Source: Rebecca billardiae RCC1528 (taxonomy: Eukaryota; Haptophyta). From it: a stretch of 64,000 nucleotides of DNA. Positions 39,798-52,616 of this stretch are shown here, piece after piece; within the stretch, counting starts at the first letter, position 1; every line of letters starts with the position of its first letter. The notes below the pieces were generated by a model. That model was not told the DNA's origin and did not search any database. It worked only from the letters and a program-made list of their open reading frames with translations. The position numbers were made by a program, and so were the translations under genes. The stretch lies in assembly GCA_965240325.2 (NCBI GenBank), contig OZ251233.1, positions 1,550,001 through 1,614,000 on the forward strand, written 5' to 3'.

Positions 39798-42700
39798 CTA
39801 GCGCGGCGAGCCCTCGCCGACGCGCCGCATGCTGTACTGCACGAGAAAGACGGGCAGCCAGCGCTCGCGCTCGAGCACGCCCACCTGCGGCGCGCCGCCG
39901 CCCTCGGGCGCGTGCCGGCCGCATGCCGCGCACGCGCCGCGCGCAAACGCGACAGCGGTCGCGCCGGCGGGCACGCGCTCGCGCTCGGCGGCGCCGGCGG
40001 TGCGCGCGGCCCAGCACTGCGCGCACGTGTCGAGCGCATACGCGCGGCCGGGCACGGCGAGCGCGAGCACGACGCGCCACGACGCGGCGCGCAGGCCGGC
40101 CGCGCGCTCGCGCAGCCACGCGCGGCCCTCCTCCGAGCGCGCGTCCGCGTGTCCCGCCTCGGCAGCAAGGTGAGCCCACATGTGCGCGGCGCACGCGGCG
40201 TGCAGCCCCTTCGAGAGCACGACGCTCTCGTCCCCGAGCGCCGCGCGCCCCGCGCCACCCGCCGCCGACGCGCGCACGATCTCCCCGAGCCGAGATAGCC
40301 CGCCGCCCACGAAGCCGAGCTGCGGGCTGCCGAGCCGTCGCAGCGCGGCGAGCGAAGGCGCGTCGACCAGCGGGAGCACGCGCTGCGCCGTGTAGGCCCA
40401 CTCGCCCGCCCCGCCCTGCGCGCGCAGCAGCGCGCCCACCGCGGCGTGCGCGGGCGAGCCCGGCCGCAGCTCGTTGAAGTGCCGCTCGCGCTCGTGCGCG
40501 CCGCCTGACGCGGCGGCGCACAGCGCGGCGGCGGCCATCACTGCCGCCTCGGCGGGCGGCGGCGTGCGCGGCGGCGCGGGCGAGCGCTCGCGCACCGCCG
40601 GACTGCCCGGCGAGGCGCCCGCGGCCTCGAGCGCGCGCGCGCGCAGCTGCGGCGGCGAGCGCGAGAGCGCGCGCTCCTTGGCAGCAGCATGCAGCTCAGT
40701 CGGCAGCCCGGCGGCCGCGCGCCCGCCGCGCTCGCGCAGCGCGAGCTCGAGCAGCTCGCCCTCCAGCGCGCCCGCCTCCGCCTCGGCCGCGGCGCTCGCC
40801 GCGTTGAGCGGCGGCGCGCGCTCGAGCCAGGGCTCGTCCAAGCCGGCCAGGGCATCCGCCTCCGCGCCGCCGCCGCCGCCGCCGCCGCCGCCGAGCGCGC
40901 CCACGCGCGGCGGCAGCGGCGTCCACGGGCTGAAAACACCCGGACTGGCAAGGGACGGGCTGAGTCCGGGTGGCGCGCTGAGTCCGGGTGGCGCGCTGAG
41001 TCCTGGTGGCGCGCTGAGTCCTGCTGGCGCGGCGATGGGCGAGGGCACGTGCGCCGCGCGCGCCGCGCTGCCGTGCGCGGGCGCGGAGGTCGGCTGCTCG
41101 GTGGCCGCCGGCTGCGCGGGCGCGAGCGGCGACCACGCGCCCCCGCCGGCCGCGCTCGCGCAACCGCCAGCGCAACCGCCAGCGCAACCGCCAGCGTAAC
41201 CGTCAGCGTAACCGCCAGCGTAACCGCCACCGCTCGGGAGGCCGGCGGCGATGCGGCGCGCTCGAGCCGCCGCCGTCGTCCCGGGCGTGTGCCGCGGCGG
41301 CGCCGCGGCGGCGGGCGGCGTGGGCAGTCGCACGCCCGGCGCTCCGCCGCTCCGCACGGCCGGGCTGGCGCTCGCGCGCGCGACGGCCGACGGGCTGCCG
41401 GCTGCCTCCCCGCGCGTGGGCGGCGGCACGTGCGCCAGGCCGGCGCGCCGCCCGCTCGGCGGGTCGGCTCCACGCACCGGCCGCCACGCCGGCCGCTCCC
41501 CGAGCGAGGTGGGCGGCGGTGGCGAGAGCGAAGCTGCGCGTGGCGGGCTCCGCCGCTCGGCCGCGAGCGCGCCGCCAGGCGGCGAGCGTGAGCGTCCGCG
41601 TCCGCGTCCGCTGCCACTGCGCGCGGCGAGCGCCACGGCCGCCCGCCGCGAGCCGCCGCCATCGTCGTCAGCCCTGTCCACCTCTGCGGCCCGCGCGCGC
41701 CGCCGCGGCTGCATGACTGCACGCGCGGCCGCCTCGGCCGCCGCCCAGTCCACCGCGCTGCCGTCGGCGTCGCGCGCCGACGCGCTGCTCACCGCGCCGG
41801 CGCGCGCGCGGCGCGGCACATCATCCTCGCCGGAGGACGAGCCGCCGGCGCCGCCCGCGCGGAGCGCGCGCCGTTCGAAGCCGGCGGCGGCGCGCGCGGC
41901 CCTGCTGCCGCCGCCGCCGCCGCCGCCAAGCTCGGTGCTCGCTGCCGGCGTGCGCGGCGCGCGGCCGGGCCGGCGGGCGGTTGGTGCCTCCTGGCCGCGC
42001 GGCCCCGGGGGCGAGGCGCCGCGCTGCCGCGCGCGCAGCCCGCCGCCGGCTCGGCGCGCCGACGCGCCGCGCCCGCGCGCTCGCCCCGCCGCCGCCTCTG
42101 CCTCCTCCTCTGCAGCTAAGTCATCGGAGCCATCCTCGCCGTCGCTGTCGCCGCCGCCGTCGTCGTCGTCGTCGGAGTCGTCGGAGTCGTCGTCGTCATC
42201 AGACGCCGCACGCCGTTCGCTCTCGCGCTCCTCGCCGCTGTCGGCGCCGCCTCGATCGGCGCTGCTGCCACCGCTCCCGCCGCCCTCGCCGCCCTCGCCG
42301 CCCGTGCCCACCGCATGGCGCCCTCCGCGCCGCGCGCTCCGCGCCGCGGCGCCGGCGTGCGCGCGCGGCGCGCTGAGCCCCGGGGTCAGAGTCTGGAGAG
42401 CGCGCGCGCGCGCCGCGCCGGCGGGCGAGGGCGGCCATGGCGGCGGTGGCGGCGGCGGCTGCACGTCCTCAGCCGCCTCGGCCGCGGTGGCGCGGCGCTC
42501 GCCCGGCCCGAGCGCTGCGCCACTCGGCAGCAGCTGGTGAGCGCCGCTGGCCGCCGGCGGCTCGCCCGCGCCCGCGCCCGCGCCGGCCGCGCGCATCGCC
42601 GCGGCCAGCGCGCCCTCAGCGCGCGCGAGCGCGACCGCGTCTGCGTCGGCGTCGGCGCCGGCGGCCTCGCCCTCGGGGCCGCCCGCTGCCGTCGAGGCGA

Positions 42701-43598
42701 CCGCGGCCGCCGCCGCGCGGCCGCGCGCCTTCGCCTCACCGACTGCATCGCCGGGCTCGTGGGCGCTGAGCTGAACGAGTGCGCGCAGGTGCTGCGACGC
42801 GCGGCGCAGCAGCTCCGGCTGGGCGAGCTCGGCGGTCAGCGCCGCCTCCTCCGCCGCCTCGACGCCGCCGGCCGCGCTCGGGAGCAGCTCGTTGCCGTCG
42901 GCGGCCGAGCGCGCCGTGATCAGCGCCGCGCGCGCGGCGGCAGCCATGCTCGCGCGCCGCGCCGGCTGCGACGCCGGCTGCGCGCACGCGACGCTCGCGC
43001 GCCGCGCGGGCGCCAGCTGCGCGGCGGCGGCGCTCGCGCGCCGAGCGGCCGCCGCCTGCTGCGGCGGCGCGAGCGCACCCACCACGCTTGCACGCCGACC
43101 AGACGACAGCGTATGCCGCCGGTAGCGCTGCGCGGGCGAGGCCGAGCCCGCCTCTGACGGCGCGGGCGCGCGCGCGCCGTCGGCGCACGCCGATGCGCCG
43201 CCGTCTGCGCGCGCGTCCGCGCCGCCCTCGGCGGTGCCCTCCGCAATCGACGGGCAGGCGAGCGGTGTGCCGAGCCCCGGACTGCCCGGACTCAGACCCG
43301 GACTGCCCGGACTCAGCCCCGAGGGCAGCTCGGCGGCGCCGCACGCACTTACGCAGCTCGGGCGGCCGGCCGCCTCCGCGCCGCGCGCGGCGAACGCGCG
43401 CGCGGCGCCCGCGGCGGTCGCGGCCTCATGGAGCGCGGTGCACGCGGCCGTGCGCGGAGCAAAGTGCGGGAGCGGCGTGGATGGCGGCGCGCGCGAGCCC
43501 GCGGCTGGCGGCGAGCCGCCGGCGTGCGCGCCCGCGAGCGCCGGGGCGGTGGGCGGCGTAGCGAAGTCGGCACGCGCGCACGCTGCGCCGCTGTCGTA

Positions 43599-43639
<41 letters not shown>

Positions 43640-45254
43640 CTGTGAGCCAGCTCGATGGCGGCGAGTGGGCGCAGGGAGAGCCCCATCCGCCGCCGCCGCC
43701 GCCGCCGGCCGAGCCCCAGCCGCTGTCGCCGCCGCCCGCGCCGCCGGCCCCACTCGCTGGCCCGGCGGCCGCTTGGAAGGATGCGCCGGCGGACGCGGAC
43801 GTGGGGCCGCCGGCCGCCGGCGCGGGCGGCGCGGGCGGCGCGGGCGGCGCGCTCGAAAGCGGGCTGGGTGGTAGCCGCGCCGCTGCGCCGCCGCCGCCGC
43901 CGCCAGGCGCGGACGGCGGCGGCGGCGGCAAATCGGTCGGCAGCGACGGCCCGCCGCCCGCGCTGGCCAGAGCGGCCGCGCGGGCGCGCGCCGCGCCCGG
44001 CGGCGGCGGCGGCAAGGCGGCGGCGAGCCCACGACCACCGCCAGTAGCCGACTGCGGCGCGGCAGCAGCACCTGGGGTCTGAGGCCGGCCGCCACCCGCC
44101 GCAGCCGCGGCCGCGCTCGCGGCCGCGGCCGCCGAGGCGACGCCGCGCGCGCCCGCCCATGGCGAGGCGGGTGCGGAGGTGGCGCCCTCCGCCGCCGCCA
44201 CCGCCGCCGCCGCGGACGGTGAGTGCGGTGCCGCGCCCGTGTGCGGCCGTGGCGACACAGGCGCGGAGGCGGCGGCGGCCGCCGCCGCCGAAGCGCCAGC
44301 AAACGTGCCCGCGCCCGCGCGAAGCGGCTCGCCAGCGCCCGGCGTTGGTGACACGGGCGCCGAGGCTTCGGTGTGCTCCGATGCTCCCGCGCGTGCCTGC
44401 GCCCGCTGCGCCGCACCGAACACGCCGGCGCGCCCGGCCAACGGCAAGTCCGCATGCCCGCCCGACGGCGCAGCAGCCTCGCGCGCGCGCTCCGCCGCCT
44501 CCGCGCGCGCTTGCTCGAGCATCAGCGCGGCGGCCTCACGTTGGCGCGCCGCCGCCGCGCGCTCAGCCGTCTCCTCGCGCGCTTGCTCAAGCATCGCAGC
44601 CGCCGCCTCACGCTCCCGCGCCGCCTGCTGCAGTCGCGCGCGCGCGTCCGCGCCCTGCGCGGCGCCGCCGCGCGCGCTCGCGGGCAACGCTAGCAATTCC
44701 GCCACCGCCGCCCTCGCCGCACTGGACGCCGCCGCCCCGTCGCTCCGCAACTCTGCTGCTGCGCTCAGGCGGTCGTCGTCGCCGCCGTCGCCAGCCCCGA
44801 CGCCGCCATCGCCGCCGCCGCCACCGAGCATGCCGCCGCCGCCGCCGCCGCCGGTATCGCCGCCGCCGTTACCGCCGCCGGCCACGGAGCGCCGCCGGAG
44901 GCTGGCTGTCGAGCCGAGACCGGTCGGTTCAGGCTGCGCGCCAGCGCCGCGCCTGCCGTCGCCCGCGTTGGCGGCGCGTGCACCCGGCTGGGCGGCGGAC
45001 GCGCTGGCGACGCTCGATCGGCTCGCGCTCGTCAGAGCGGAGCTCCGTGCCGGCTGGCAGCCGCCGCGCCGGCCCGCAGCGACCGCCGCCGCGCCGCCGC
45101 CGCCGCCTACCACTCCGCCGCGCGCCGCACCGGTGCTGCCGCCACCGGGCGACGCCGCCGCACGCGCCGCCGCCGCGCCGCCAGCCGCGCCACCCATCGG
45201 GCTGACTGGCGACCACTCTTCCCAGCCATCCGCAGCCCAGCTACCCTCTGCGTC

Positions 45255-45306
<52 letters not shown>

Positions 45307-48300
45307 TCGCCGCGCGCGCGCTCACTGCCGCGCGGCGTCCACGCCAGCTGGTGCGCGGCGGCCTGGGCGGCCGGCGGGGAGCCCTCTGAACGCGCCGAGG
45401 GCAGGCTCCCACCGCCATCGCTGTGCCGCAGGATGGGCTCCTCCGCCGCCCTGGCAGTGCCACCCAGCCCGCCGCCATCGCCGCCATCGCCACCGCCGCC
45501 GCCGCCGCCGCGTGCTGCCATTGCCTCGTCGGCGGCGGCCGCGACATCGGCAGGCGAGGGCTCGCCGCGCGGGCTGGAGGGCGTGCCGCCCGCGCCGCAC
45601 GCCGAGCCCGCGCGCCGCGCGCCAGCCGCCGCCAGTCGCGCCGCGCGCGCGAGCTTGTCGCGAGCGCTCAGCTGAGCCCCAGCAGCGATCGGCACAGCCT
45701 GCCGCCGCCCTGGGCTTGGCAGCGGCGCGGCGGCGGCGGAGGGCGCGACGGAGGAGGCCGCGCGCGAGCTCGCCGCGCTGGACGAGCGCGGCGACGGCTC
45801 CGAGGCGGACTGGCGCGAGCGCCGCGCCGCCGCCGCGCCCTCCGCGTAGGCGGCCGCGAGCGCCGCGCGCCCTGCGCTCACAGCGGGTGAGGGCGCGGAG
45901 GCAGCCACGCCGACGCGGCCGGCCGAGTCGCCCACACTGCCAGGCGTGCGCGCGGGGGAGGCGCGCGGCGCGGAGCGCACGCTGCCGCCCTCGTCCGAGC
46001 GCGGCGACGTGCTGCGCGGGCCCGCGGCCGTCGCCGCGCGCATCGCGCCCGCGGCCGCGGCCACGGCGCGCGCCGCGGCCATGCCGCCGCGCTCGGCGCG
46101 CGGCGCGAGCGCGCCCGCGCCAACGGCACGACAAAGATCCGGACCTCGACGAATGTCCGGACTCCCGGCGGAGGTGCCGGGCGAGGGGAGGGGCAGCTCG
46201 AGCGGCGTGGGGCGACGCCCGGCGAGGCTGCGCGCCAGCGCGCCCTCCGCGCCTCCGCCCTCGCCGCCCTCGTCCTCGCCGGCGCTCGCGCGGCCGCGGG
46301 CGCGGCCAAGCGCGGCCAGTGCGGCGCGCGCCGCAGCTGTCGGCGAGCGCTGCTGCGCGCCCGCCGAGCCCGCGGCGGAGCCGGCGGCCCAGCGGCGCGT
46401 GGCATGGGCGTACGGCGACGAGAGCTGGCCCTCGCTCGGCGCGCGCCGCAGCCCGTCGCCGCCCTCGCCGCCAGCGCCGCGCGCGCGCACGCGCGGCGCG
46501 CTCGCCGGCCGCGCCGCTGACGCCTCCGATCCCGCCGCGGCCCGCCGCGCGTCGCATGCGGACGTCAGCCGGCGCTGCGCGCGCGCAGCGGCGGCGAGGG
46601 CGCCCCAGTCGGGCGGCGCGCGCGATGCGGGCGGCGCGCTGCGTGCCGACGCGACCGAGCGCGCGCCGGGCGAGCTCGGCGAGCGCGCGCCGCCGCGCAG
46701 CGGGGCCCGCGTGCTCGCCGCCTCCGCGGCCGCGGCGAGCCGCCGCGCCGAGCTGGCGCCTGCGCCGGCGCTCAGTCGGTCGAAGACGCTCGGCGCGCCG
46801 CCGGGCGAGGCGAGCGAGGGCGCGCGCGGCGAGGAGGGCGCGTGCGACGGCGCGCGGCCCGCCGAGCCCACCGACGCCGCGCGCGTCCCGCCGCGCAGCC
46901 CGCCACGCGCCGCGCTCCCAAAGCCCACACCGCGCGCCGAGCGCGCCGCGGCCGCGCGCTCGGCCGCCGACGCGGCCGACGCGGCTGAGCCGATCGAAGT
47001 GGCGGAGAGGCGGGAGGACTCCTCGGCGATGCGCGAGCGCGGCGCAGAGTGCGAGCGCGCGCGCTCGGACACCGCCGAGCCCGCGCCCAGCCGCACGCGC
47101 GCGCCGGGGCTGGGCGCGCGCGAGGGAACGCCCGGACTCGGCGCGCGCGCGGCGCGGCGCGCCTCGACCGCCTCGGCCGCGGCGGCGCCGAGCCGGCTCG
47201 CCTCCACGTCGGCGCGCGAGCGAAGCGCGGTGAGCGCGGCGTCGAGGTCGCGCGCGGCCTGCGTGCGCGCATCCGCGCCAGCCGTCGACGCGTCGTCCTC
47301 CGCCTCCGCCCCGCCGCGCGCGCCGCGCGCGCCGCGCGCGCTCCGCACGCTGCCTGCGACAGAGGCCGCCGCGCGGCGGCTCACCGGCGGGGGCGAGCCC
47401 GCTCTGCTGCCGCGCGCGCTTGGCGAGGGCGAGCGCTCGCGCCGGCTGGGCGAGGCGCGGCGCGCGGAGCGCAGGCTCTCCGCGCCGTCGCCCGCGCCGC
47501 GCGCCGTGCGCCCGCCGCGCGCGCTGCTCTCGCCGCTCCGCCCGCCGAGCGCGCGCCCCGCCGCCACCATCGACAAATACCCGAGCTGGTCGCCAAGCCT
47601 CCCGCCCTCGGCGCCGGCGGTTGGCAGCAGTCGGCCGCGGGGCACGCGCACGGCGGTCGAGGTGAGCGGGGCGGAGGCGAGGGCGGCGAGCTCGCGGCCG
47701 CCGGGGCTCGACGGCGCGGCGCGCGCGCACAGCGGCTCCCAGCACGCGCCGCCCTCGCCGCCACCGCCCTCCGCGCCGAGCCCGCCGCCGCCGCCGCCGT
47801 CGGCTCGGCCATCGAGCGCGCTGGTCACACGCACTCGGCTCGCGAGCCGCGCGGCGGTGCGCACGGCCGCCGGCTGCGAGAGCGGCAGCGAGAAGGCGGC
47901 GGCGGGCGGCGATGGGCTGGGCGTGTGCGCGCTGGCGCGCCACGCCGCGCCCGCGCTCGGCGGCGTGCTCGGCGGCGGCAGGCCGTACCCGCCCCCGCCA
48001 ACCACCGCGTCGGGCGCAGCGCGCCGCAGCCACCCGTGCGCGCTGCTGCCGCTCGTGGGCGTGCGCGGCGCGGGCCCAGGCGGCGGCGAGACGGCTCCCG
48101 CGCCAGCCCACCGCACGGGCCCGTCCGCGCCGCCCGCCCCGAGCCCGTCCGCGCCGTGCGGGCTGAGGAACAGCTCCGCCAACCGGCGCTCGGCCGGCGT
48201 CACCGCGACGCTGTCGAGGGTGCGCAGGCGCGGCGCGGCCGCGACGAGGGCGTACCGCCAGCCGAGCGCGGCGGCGCGCGTGGCGGGCGCGTCGACGCCG

Positions 48301-48692
48301 AGCGGCGACTGCGTGAACACGTTGCCGCGCACGTCCAGCCGCTCGAGCATCGGCAGCGCCGCGAGCTCGGCCGCGAGCGCCGACGCATCGGCGAGCGCGT
48401 TGCTACTCAGGTCGAGCTCTCGCAGGTTGGTGAAGCGCGAGAGCCCGTGGACCGAGACGAGGTGGTTGGCGGAGAGGTCGAGCGTGCTCACCAGCTCGGG
48501 CGCGCCCAGCTCGGCCGCCAGCGGCGCCACGTGCGTGAGCCCACGCGCGCGCGCGCTCACGCGGTCCGCGAGGTGCGGCTGCGACGGCGACGCGCCGGGC
48601 TGCGCGTCGAGCGCGGCGCTGCGCGGCGGAGCGAAGAGGACGTCGCGCTCGGGTAGCCCGTCACCCGTCGTCGGGCTCAGGATCAGCGCCAT
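39798..48692 (-). CDS. giant intronless LRR protein with ~2,500-residue low-complexity region
   Basis: 2,964 residues from the ATG at 48692; in-frame ATGs at 48854 and 48884 are alternatives. An SDS22-like LRR set occupies about 45-150 (VSTLDLSANHLVSVHGLSRF, LRELDLSSNALADASALAAEL, LERLDVRGNVF). The middle is Ala/Ser/Pro/Gly/Arg-rich with runs of Gly, Asp and GAGAGA. The last ~230 residues (from ERHFNELRPGSPAHA) look globular, with two CxxC pairs (CAQC, CAAC) that could bind zinc. Coding status is supported by the uninterrupted 8.9-kb frame with structured ends, though antisense frames are also long in such GC-rich DNA. SDS22-like LRRs at the N-terminus are common in cytoskeletal and ciliary proteins; function is unknown. 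Confidence 0.65.
40965..41035. repeat. 18-nt coding repeat (x4) in the giant gene
   Basis: TGAGTCCGGGTGGCGCGC repeated four times with minor changes, encoding tandem GLSAPP on the minus strand. Confidence 0.9.
41158..41232. repeat. 12-nt coding repeat in the giant gene
   Basis: Units like CAACCGCCAGCG / TAACCGCCAGCG in tandem, encoding repeated GYAG / GCAG on the minus strand. Confidence 0.9.
45251..45305. repeat. (GCCCGC)n coding hexamer repeat
   Basis: About nine GCCCGC hexamers encoding alternating Gly-Ala in the giant protein. Confidence 0.95.
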
Positions 48693-48985
48693 CCCAACGC
48701 CCCCAGCGCTCGCGCCCGTCGCGTGGGCGCGAGCGTCGCGCTGCTGGGTGCAGCTCGTCTGCCCGTCCTCACGCAGTCTCGCTGCAGCGGTGGAACGACC
48801 GTGGAAACTGGAAAACAGCCAAGCGCGCGATTTCTGAGCAACAAGAACGAACATCTCCCCAGTGTCCAGTGACGAATCCGTCATCGTCGTCGGAAACAGT
48901 CGTTCGGCGACGAAGGCCGAAGGCAAAGAGTCCGGTCGGGCGAGGAGGCAACGGTGGGGCAATTCAAATCGAATTCACTGGCGCG

Positions 48986-49845
48986 ATGGCGACGCTCCCG
49001 CCCGAGGCGAGCCAAGCCTTCCAGGAGGCGCTCGAGGCGGTGGTGGCGCGTGCAGGCCTGGGCGTGTCCGAGCGGGAGGCGCTTCAGCAGCACGCTGATG
49101 CCCTGTGGACGCGCAGCGCCGAGCGCCTGACCAAGGCCGCCGCCGAGGGCGCACAAGCTGAGCTTGACGCGCAGGTGCGCAAGCGCGTCCCCTCCTCCAC
49201 CGCCCGCCCGCACGGGGCCCACGCCGCGCGATGCGGCGGGAGGCTCACGCCGGCCTCCCCTCGCGTGATATGGCACCTCATGCGTGCTTCCGCGCGCGCA
49301 GCTCGCCGATCTCACCGCCTGCCTCGCCTCGCAGCGCGAGAACGCGCCCGAGGCCGCTCGCGGCGCGCTCGCCGCCCAGCATGAGCAGCATGCCCGCCGC
49401 CTTGAGCAGCTCATCGCGAGCGCGCGCGCTGACGAGGAGAAAGCGGGCGCAGAGCCGCCGCCGGCCAACGCGGCAGTGATCGCTCAGCTCGAGCATCTCG
49501 CGCAGCGCCACGCCGGCGTGCTCGACGAGGTGCAGCGCGCGGGCGGAGAGCTCGACACCGCAGCGGCGAGCGCGGCCGAGCAGAGCCGACAGCTTGAGTA
49601 CGCGTCGCAGGTGGAGGCTCGCGTGTGCCCGACACAAGAGGCGATCGTCGGCGCGGCGGCCAAGCGCATCCCAACCGCTGGGTGCGTCCGCGCGCGGGCG
49701 CGGGCGCGCTCGCTCACGCGTGCCAGCCGAGCACCTCCGCACTCACAAGCACCGCGCGCTGACCCTGCGGCGCTCTGCGCCACCCGCCGCGCGCAGGCTT
49801 CGTACGGCGCAGGGCCGCGCCGTCCTCCTCATGCAGCAGCGCTAA
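48986..49845 (+). CDS. small coiled-coil protein, three exons
   Basis: Exons 48986-49174, 49302-49681 and 49797-49845 give 205 residues. The introns (127 and 115 nt) both start GTGCG and end GCAG; the second is phase 2, and joining it restores the frame LRTAQGRAVLLMQQR to a TAA. The protein is nearly all amphipathic helix (EREALQQHADALWTRSAERL, AAQHEQHARRLEQLIASARA, IAQLEHLAQRHAGVLDEVQ), consistent with a dimeric coiled coil. Size and helicity resemble small kinetochore or cytoskeletal subunits, but I do not recognise a family. Divergent from the giant LRR gene, with 293 bp between the ATGs. Confidence 0.62.
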
Positions 49846-50349
49846 CGGCGGCGCGGGCGGCCCGCCCGAGTATGCGCTCATGCCTCCGACCCTCGGCGAG
49901 GCCGGGGTGGCTCGGATGGCATGCACCTTCGAAACGCAACTACTGCAAACGCGGACTGTGTCAGCGAGCGGGTCAACGGTGAATTAATCATGAGCAGTGA
50001 TGTCTGATGAGTGATGAGTGAATATATATACGACTGAATCATCATCAGCAGCAGTCGTAACTGCTACTACTAGTCAGCCTATTGCCTAATGATGACAGAG
50101 TCTGCTCGTCCGAGTCCGACCGTGGCCTGACTAGGGTCTAGGCACTAGCTCGGCGCTGAGCCGACAGAGTGAGAGAGAGTACTCTGAGTGATGACGGTAC
50201 TACCGGCGGTCCGTGACCGTCTGTACTGTCGATCATTGTGACTATTGAGTCTCATCAAGTGTCACTTCACACTTGTCAGTCATCATCATCATCAGCTAGA
50301 CATCATGATGAAGTGACGATCGTCATCATCATCATAGCTAGTAAGTAGT

Positions 50350-50350
50350 A

Positions 50351-50419
<69 letters not shown>
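50350..50419. repeat. (TA)n microsatellite
   Basis: About 70 bp of TA dinucleotides. Confidence 0.95.
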
Positions 50420-50421
<2 letters not shown>

Positions 50422-51259
50422 TCATCATTGTAGCATCAGTGCTGCTACTTGAGTCGTCAAGACTACTCTTGAGTCGTATAGCTACTGAGACTGAGTCTGA
50501 GCAGACTCTGCTGAGTCACTTTGACTTTTCGGGCCGCGTCTGGCTGCTAGCAGTGCTAGTGACTCTCGGTCGAGATCTGACTCTCGCTGGCCGCACTCAC
50601 GAATGCGGAGGCGACTCGGTCGACGGTCCGACGGCGGCGCCGGAGTGATCATTGAGAGTGGCGGCCAGGTCAGGCCTCAGCCTCAGGGTAGGGCCCCGAG
50701 CCCGCCGCCCCGCCGCCGGCCGAGGCTGCCGGGCTGTCTGTCTGTCTCGCCAGGCCCGGCCCCGGCCCTCGCCGGCTCGCCCTCGGCCTCGGGCTCACCA
50801 CTGCGGCGCCGCCCGGGAATCGATCGCCAATCGAGTGAATCGGCGGCGGCCCGGCGACGGGCACCTGACTCAGAGGCGCTAGCTCGGGCACCCGCCGGGG
50901 CGGCCCTGGGCCTGCGGGCCCGGCGGCCCGCCCGGCGCTGTCGGGTCCGAGCGGGCCCGACGGGCGGGCGGGGCGCGGGCCGCGGGGCCCGGCGACGACG
51001 GACTGGCGGACGTGGTGGCGCCGACATCGTCATCGATTCGATTCAATCACTCATATCGATATCTGCCGATCAGACTGAGTCAGTGCGTCTGTGCAGTCGG
51101 AGTTACTCCGAGTCTCGTCGCGGTGACTGTGACTACATTCTGTACGAGCATTGCCGATTGCGCGTCTTAATAACCCGGAGTAACAACATCGGCTGTGCAT
51201 GTACATCGGCCGCTTGCGCAGCATGATGACGGCAGACAGACAGCAAGTGAGAGTAAGTA

Positions 51260-51305
51260 CTACAGTGTGACCGTACTACAGTGTGACCGTACAGTGTGAC
51301 CGTAT
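51260..51305 (+). repeat. short tandem repeat of TACAGTGTGACCG
   Basis: Three near-identical copies of a 14-16-nt unit in tandem. Confidence 0.85.
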
Positions 51306-51399
51306 TGTGCCAGATGGCAGATACCTCGGCACTCGTCGATCATCGTCAATAAGTCATCGCTCCCGGGGGCGCCGCCTACGTGATGGCGTGCTGGGGTAG

Positions 51400-52233
51400 T
51401 TACCGGTGGCCGTCGACGACGTAGACAGACAGCTTGTTGTCATGACCGCCTGTAGTAGTCGTGCCGCCATAGTAGCTGCAGCTACCCCTCTTGATCACGA
51501 CGCGGCTCTGGAAGCTTCTCAAGCTTGCGACGGATGATGATGATGAACGGATGCGGCCGACGATGCCACTGACGGCGTCAGACGCGCCCGAGAGCGACGA
51601 GCGCGCCATGCTCCGCGAGGTACCGGCCACTGGCGGAGGGGCGCGCGTGATGGTGCTCGCCGTGGTGGTTGTTGGGGTTGGCGGCACGTCATTACTCATC
51701 AATACAGTAGTAGTAGTACTCAAATGCCAGCGCGCTGCGCGCACGAGCAGCGCAAGCGTGTCGTCGACACTGATCTGCTCCCACGCCGTGTCGCGGACAA
51801 GTTGTGAAAATGATCGGTACTTGTTGGGCCCGACGAGCATGCCAGAGCCGTCAAGCAGCGTGCACCACGCGTCCATCTCTGCGCGGCACAGCTCTGCGGA
51901 GGAAAGCTTTGCCGCAGATGCGATGAGCCCGAGCATGTTCTTGGTAGGGCTGTCGTTGCAGAACTTGTCCGCGATGACGACGCACGCGGCCAAATGAAGC
52001 GACGCCTTCGCCACGAGCTGCTGCGCTGCCTCGCTCGTACGCAAGCCTCCGCCCGCTTGCGCGAGCAAGTGGCCAAAGTACACAGTCGCGTGCACGAGCG
52101 CCTCTTCGCTGATGCACAGGGCCCAGCGAGTGTCAGGCGACGGTCCGTCCGGCGGCGCGATGGCGGCGAGTAGCTGCCGCATGCGCTTGTGCACGCGCGG
52201 CGCCACCTCGGCGCGCATGTCCGTGTGCTTCAT
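51400..52233 (-). CDS. cyclin-fold (PHO80-like) protein
   Basis: 277 residues from the ATG at 52233. The cyclin-box core reads LHLAACVVIADKFCNDSPTKN, then SSAELCRAEMDAWCTLL, giving the A-x-IA-x-KF...D...N...S..EL...E layout of a first cyclin fold. The family partner would be a CDK-type kinase. The preceding helix (ISEEALVHATVYFGHLLAQAG) matches the usual spacing of PHO80/P-type cyclins better than mitotic ones. The last 90 residues are Thr/Ser-rich and look disordered. No second cyclin fold is present. Family confidence is good; the specific kinase and process are unknown. Confidence 0.75.
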   Translation of the reverse strand: MKHTDMRAEVAPRVHKRMRQLLAAIAPPDGPSPDTRWALCISEEALVHATVYFGHLLAQAGGGLRTSEAAQQLVAKASLHLAACVVIADKFCNDSPTKNMLGLIASAAKLSSAELCRAEMDAWCTLLDGSGMLVGPNKYRSFSQLVRDTAWEQISVDDTLALLVRAARWHLSTTTTVLMSNDVPPTPTTTTASTITRAPPPVAGTSRSMARSSLSGASDAVSGIVGRIRSSSSSVASLRSFQSRVVIKRGSCSYYGGTTTTGGHDNKLSVYVVDGHR

Positions 52234-52616
52234 CTTCCTGTGGCACGTCGGACTCGGACTCGGAGGCGGAGTACTCGGGCCGGGTCTGGCAGTGGGGCGG
52301 CTAAGGAGCTCGGGAGCCCAGGCTGGAGAGGGTCCGGAGGGAATCTTTATTAAGGGCGTATAATCTTAATGACGATGATGACGATGGCATCTTGATGATA
52401 CTACGTTGAGTATTTTACTATTTTACCTGTAAAGTGCTGATGATTATGTCCTACCAGTATGTATTCATTCGACTATGTACATGTATTCATCCGACTTATA
52501 TATATGGTATATATATAGGCAACCTGAAACCAATCATACAGATCCCTGACCCCGGATCTGCTCATTCAGAGGCTGTGCCGCTGTGGTGACACTGCACATG
52601 GGGCAACGGCTACAAC
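52234..52616. other. intergenic
   Basis: AT-richer DNA between the cyclin start and the oxidase stop, with a short TA-rich stretch near 52496-52520. Nothing else seen. Confidence 0.6.

Larger units (their letters stand above)
49846..51399. other. intergenic, repeat-rich
   Basis: Holds a (TA)n tract (50350-50419), a GC island at about 50590-51010 without coding support, and a small tandem repeat at 51260-51305. No gene is visible. Confidence 0.6.

Noticed and set aside
45946-48837. Plus-strand ~960-codon frame opposite the giant gene (and a ~930-codon minus frame in another phase)
   Set aside because: Low-complexity Arg/Ser/Ala/Pro composition with no domain; the chosen frame has LRRs at its N-terminus and a globular C-terminus.
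50603-51226. 207-codon frame in a GC island
   Set aside because: Gly/Pro/Arg-rich with no domain; the island is isolated in repeat-rich intergenic DNA.
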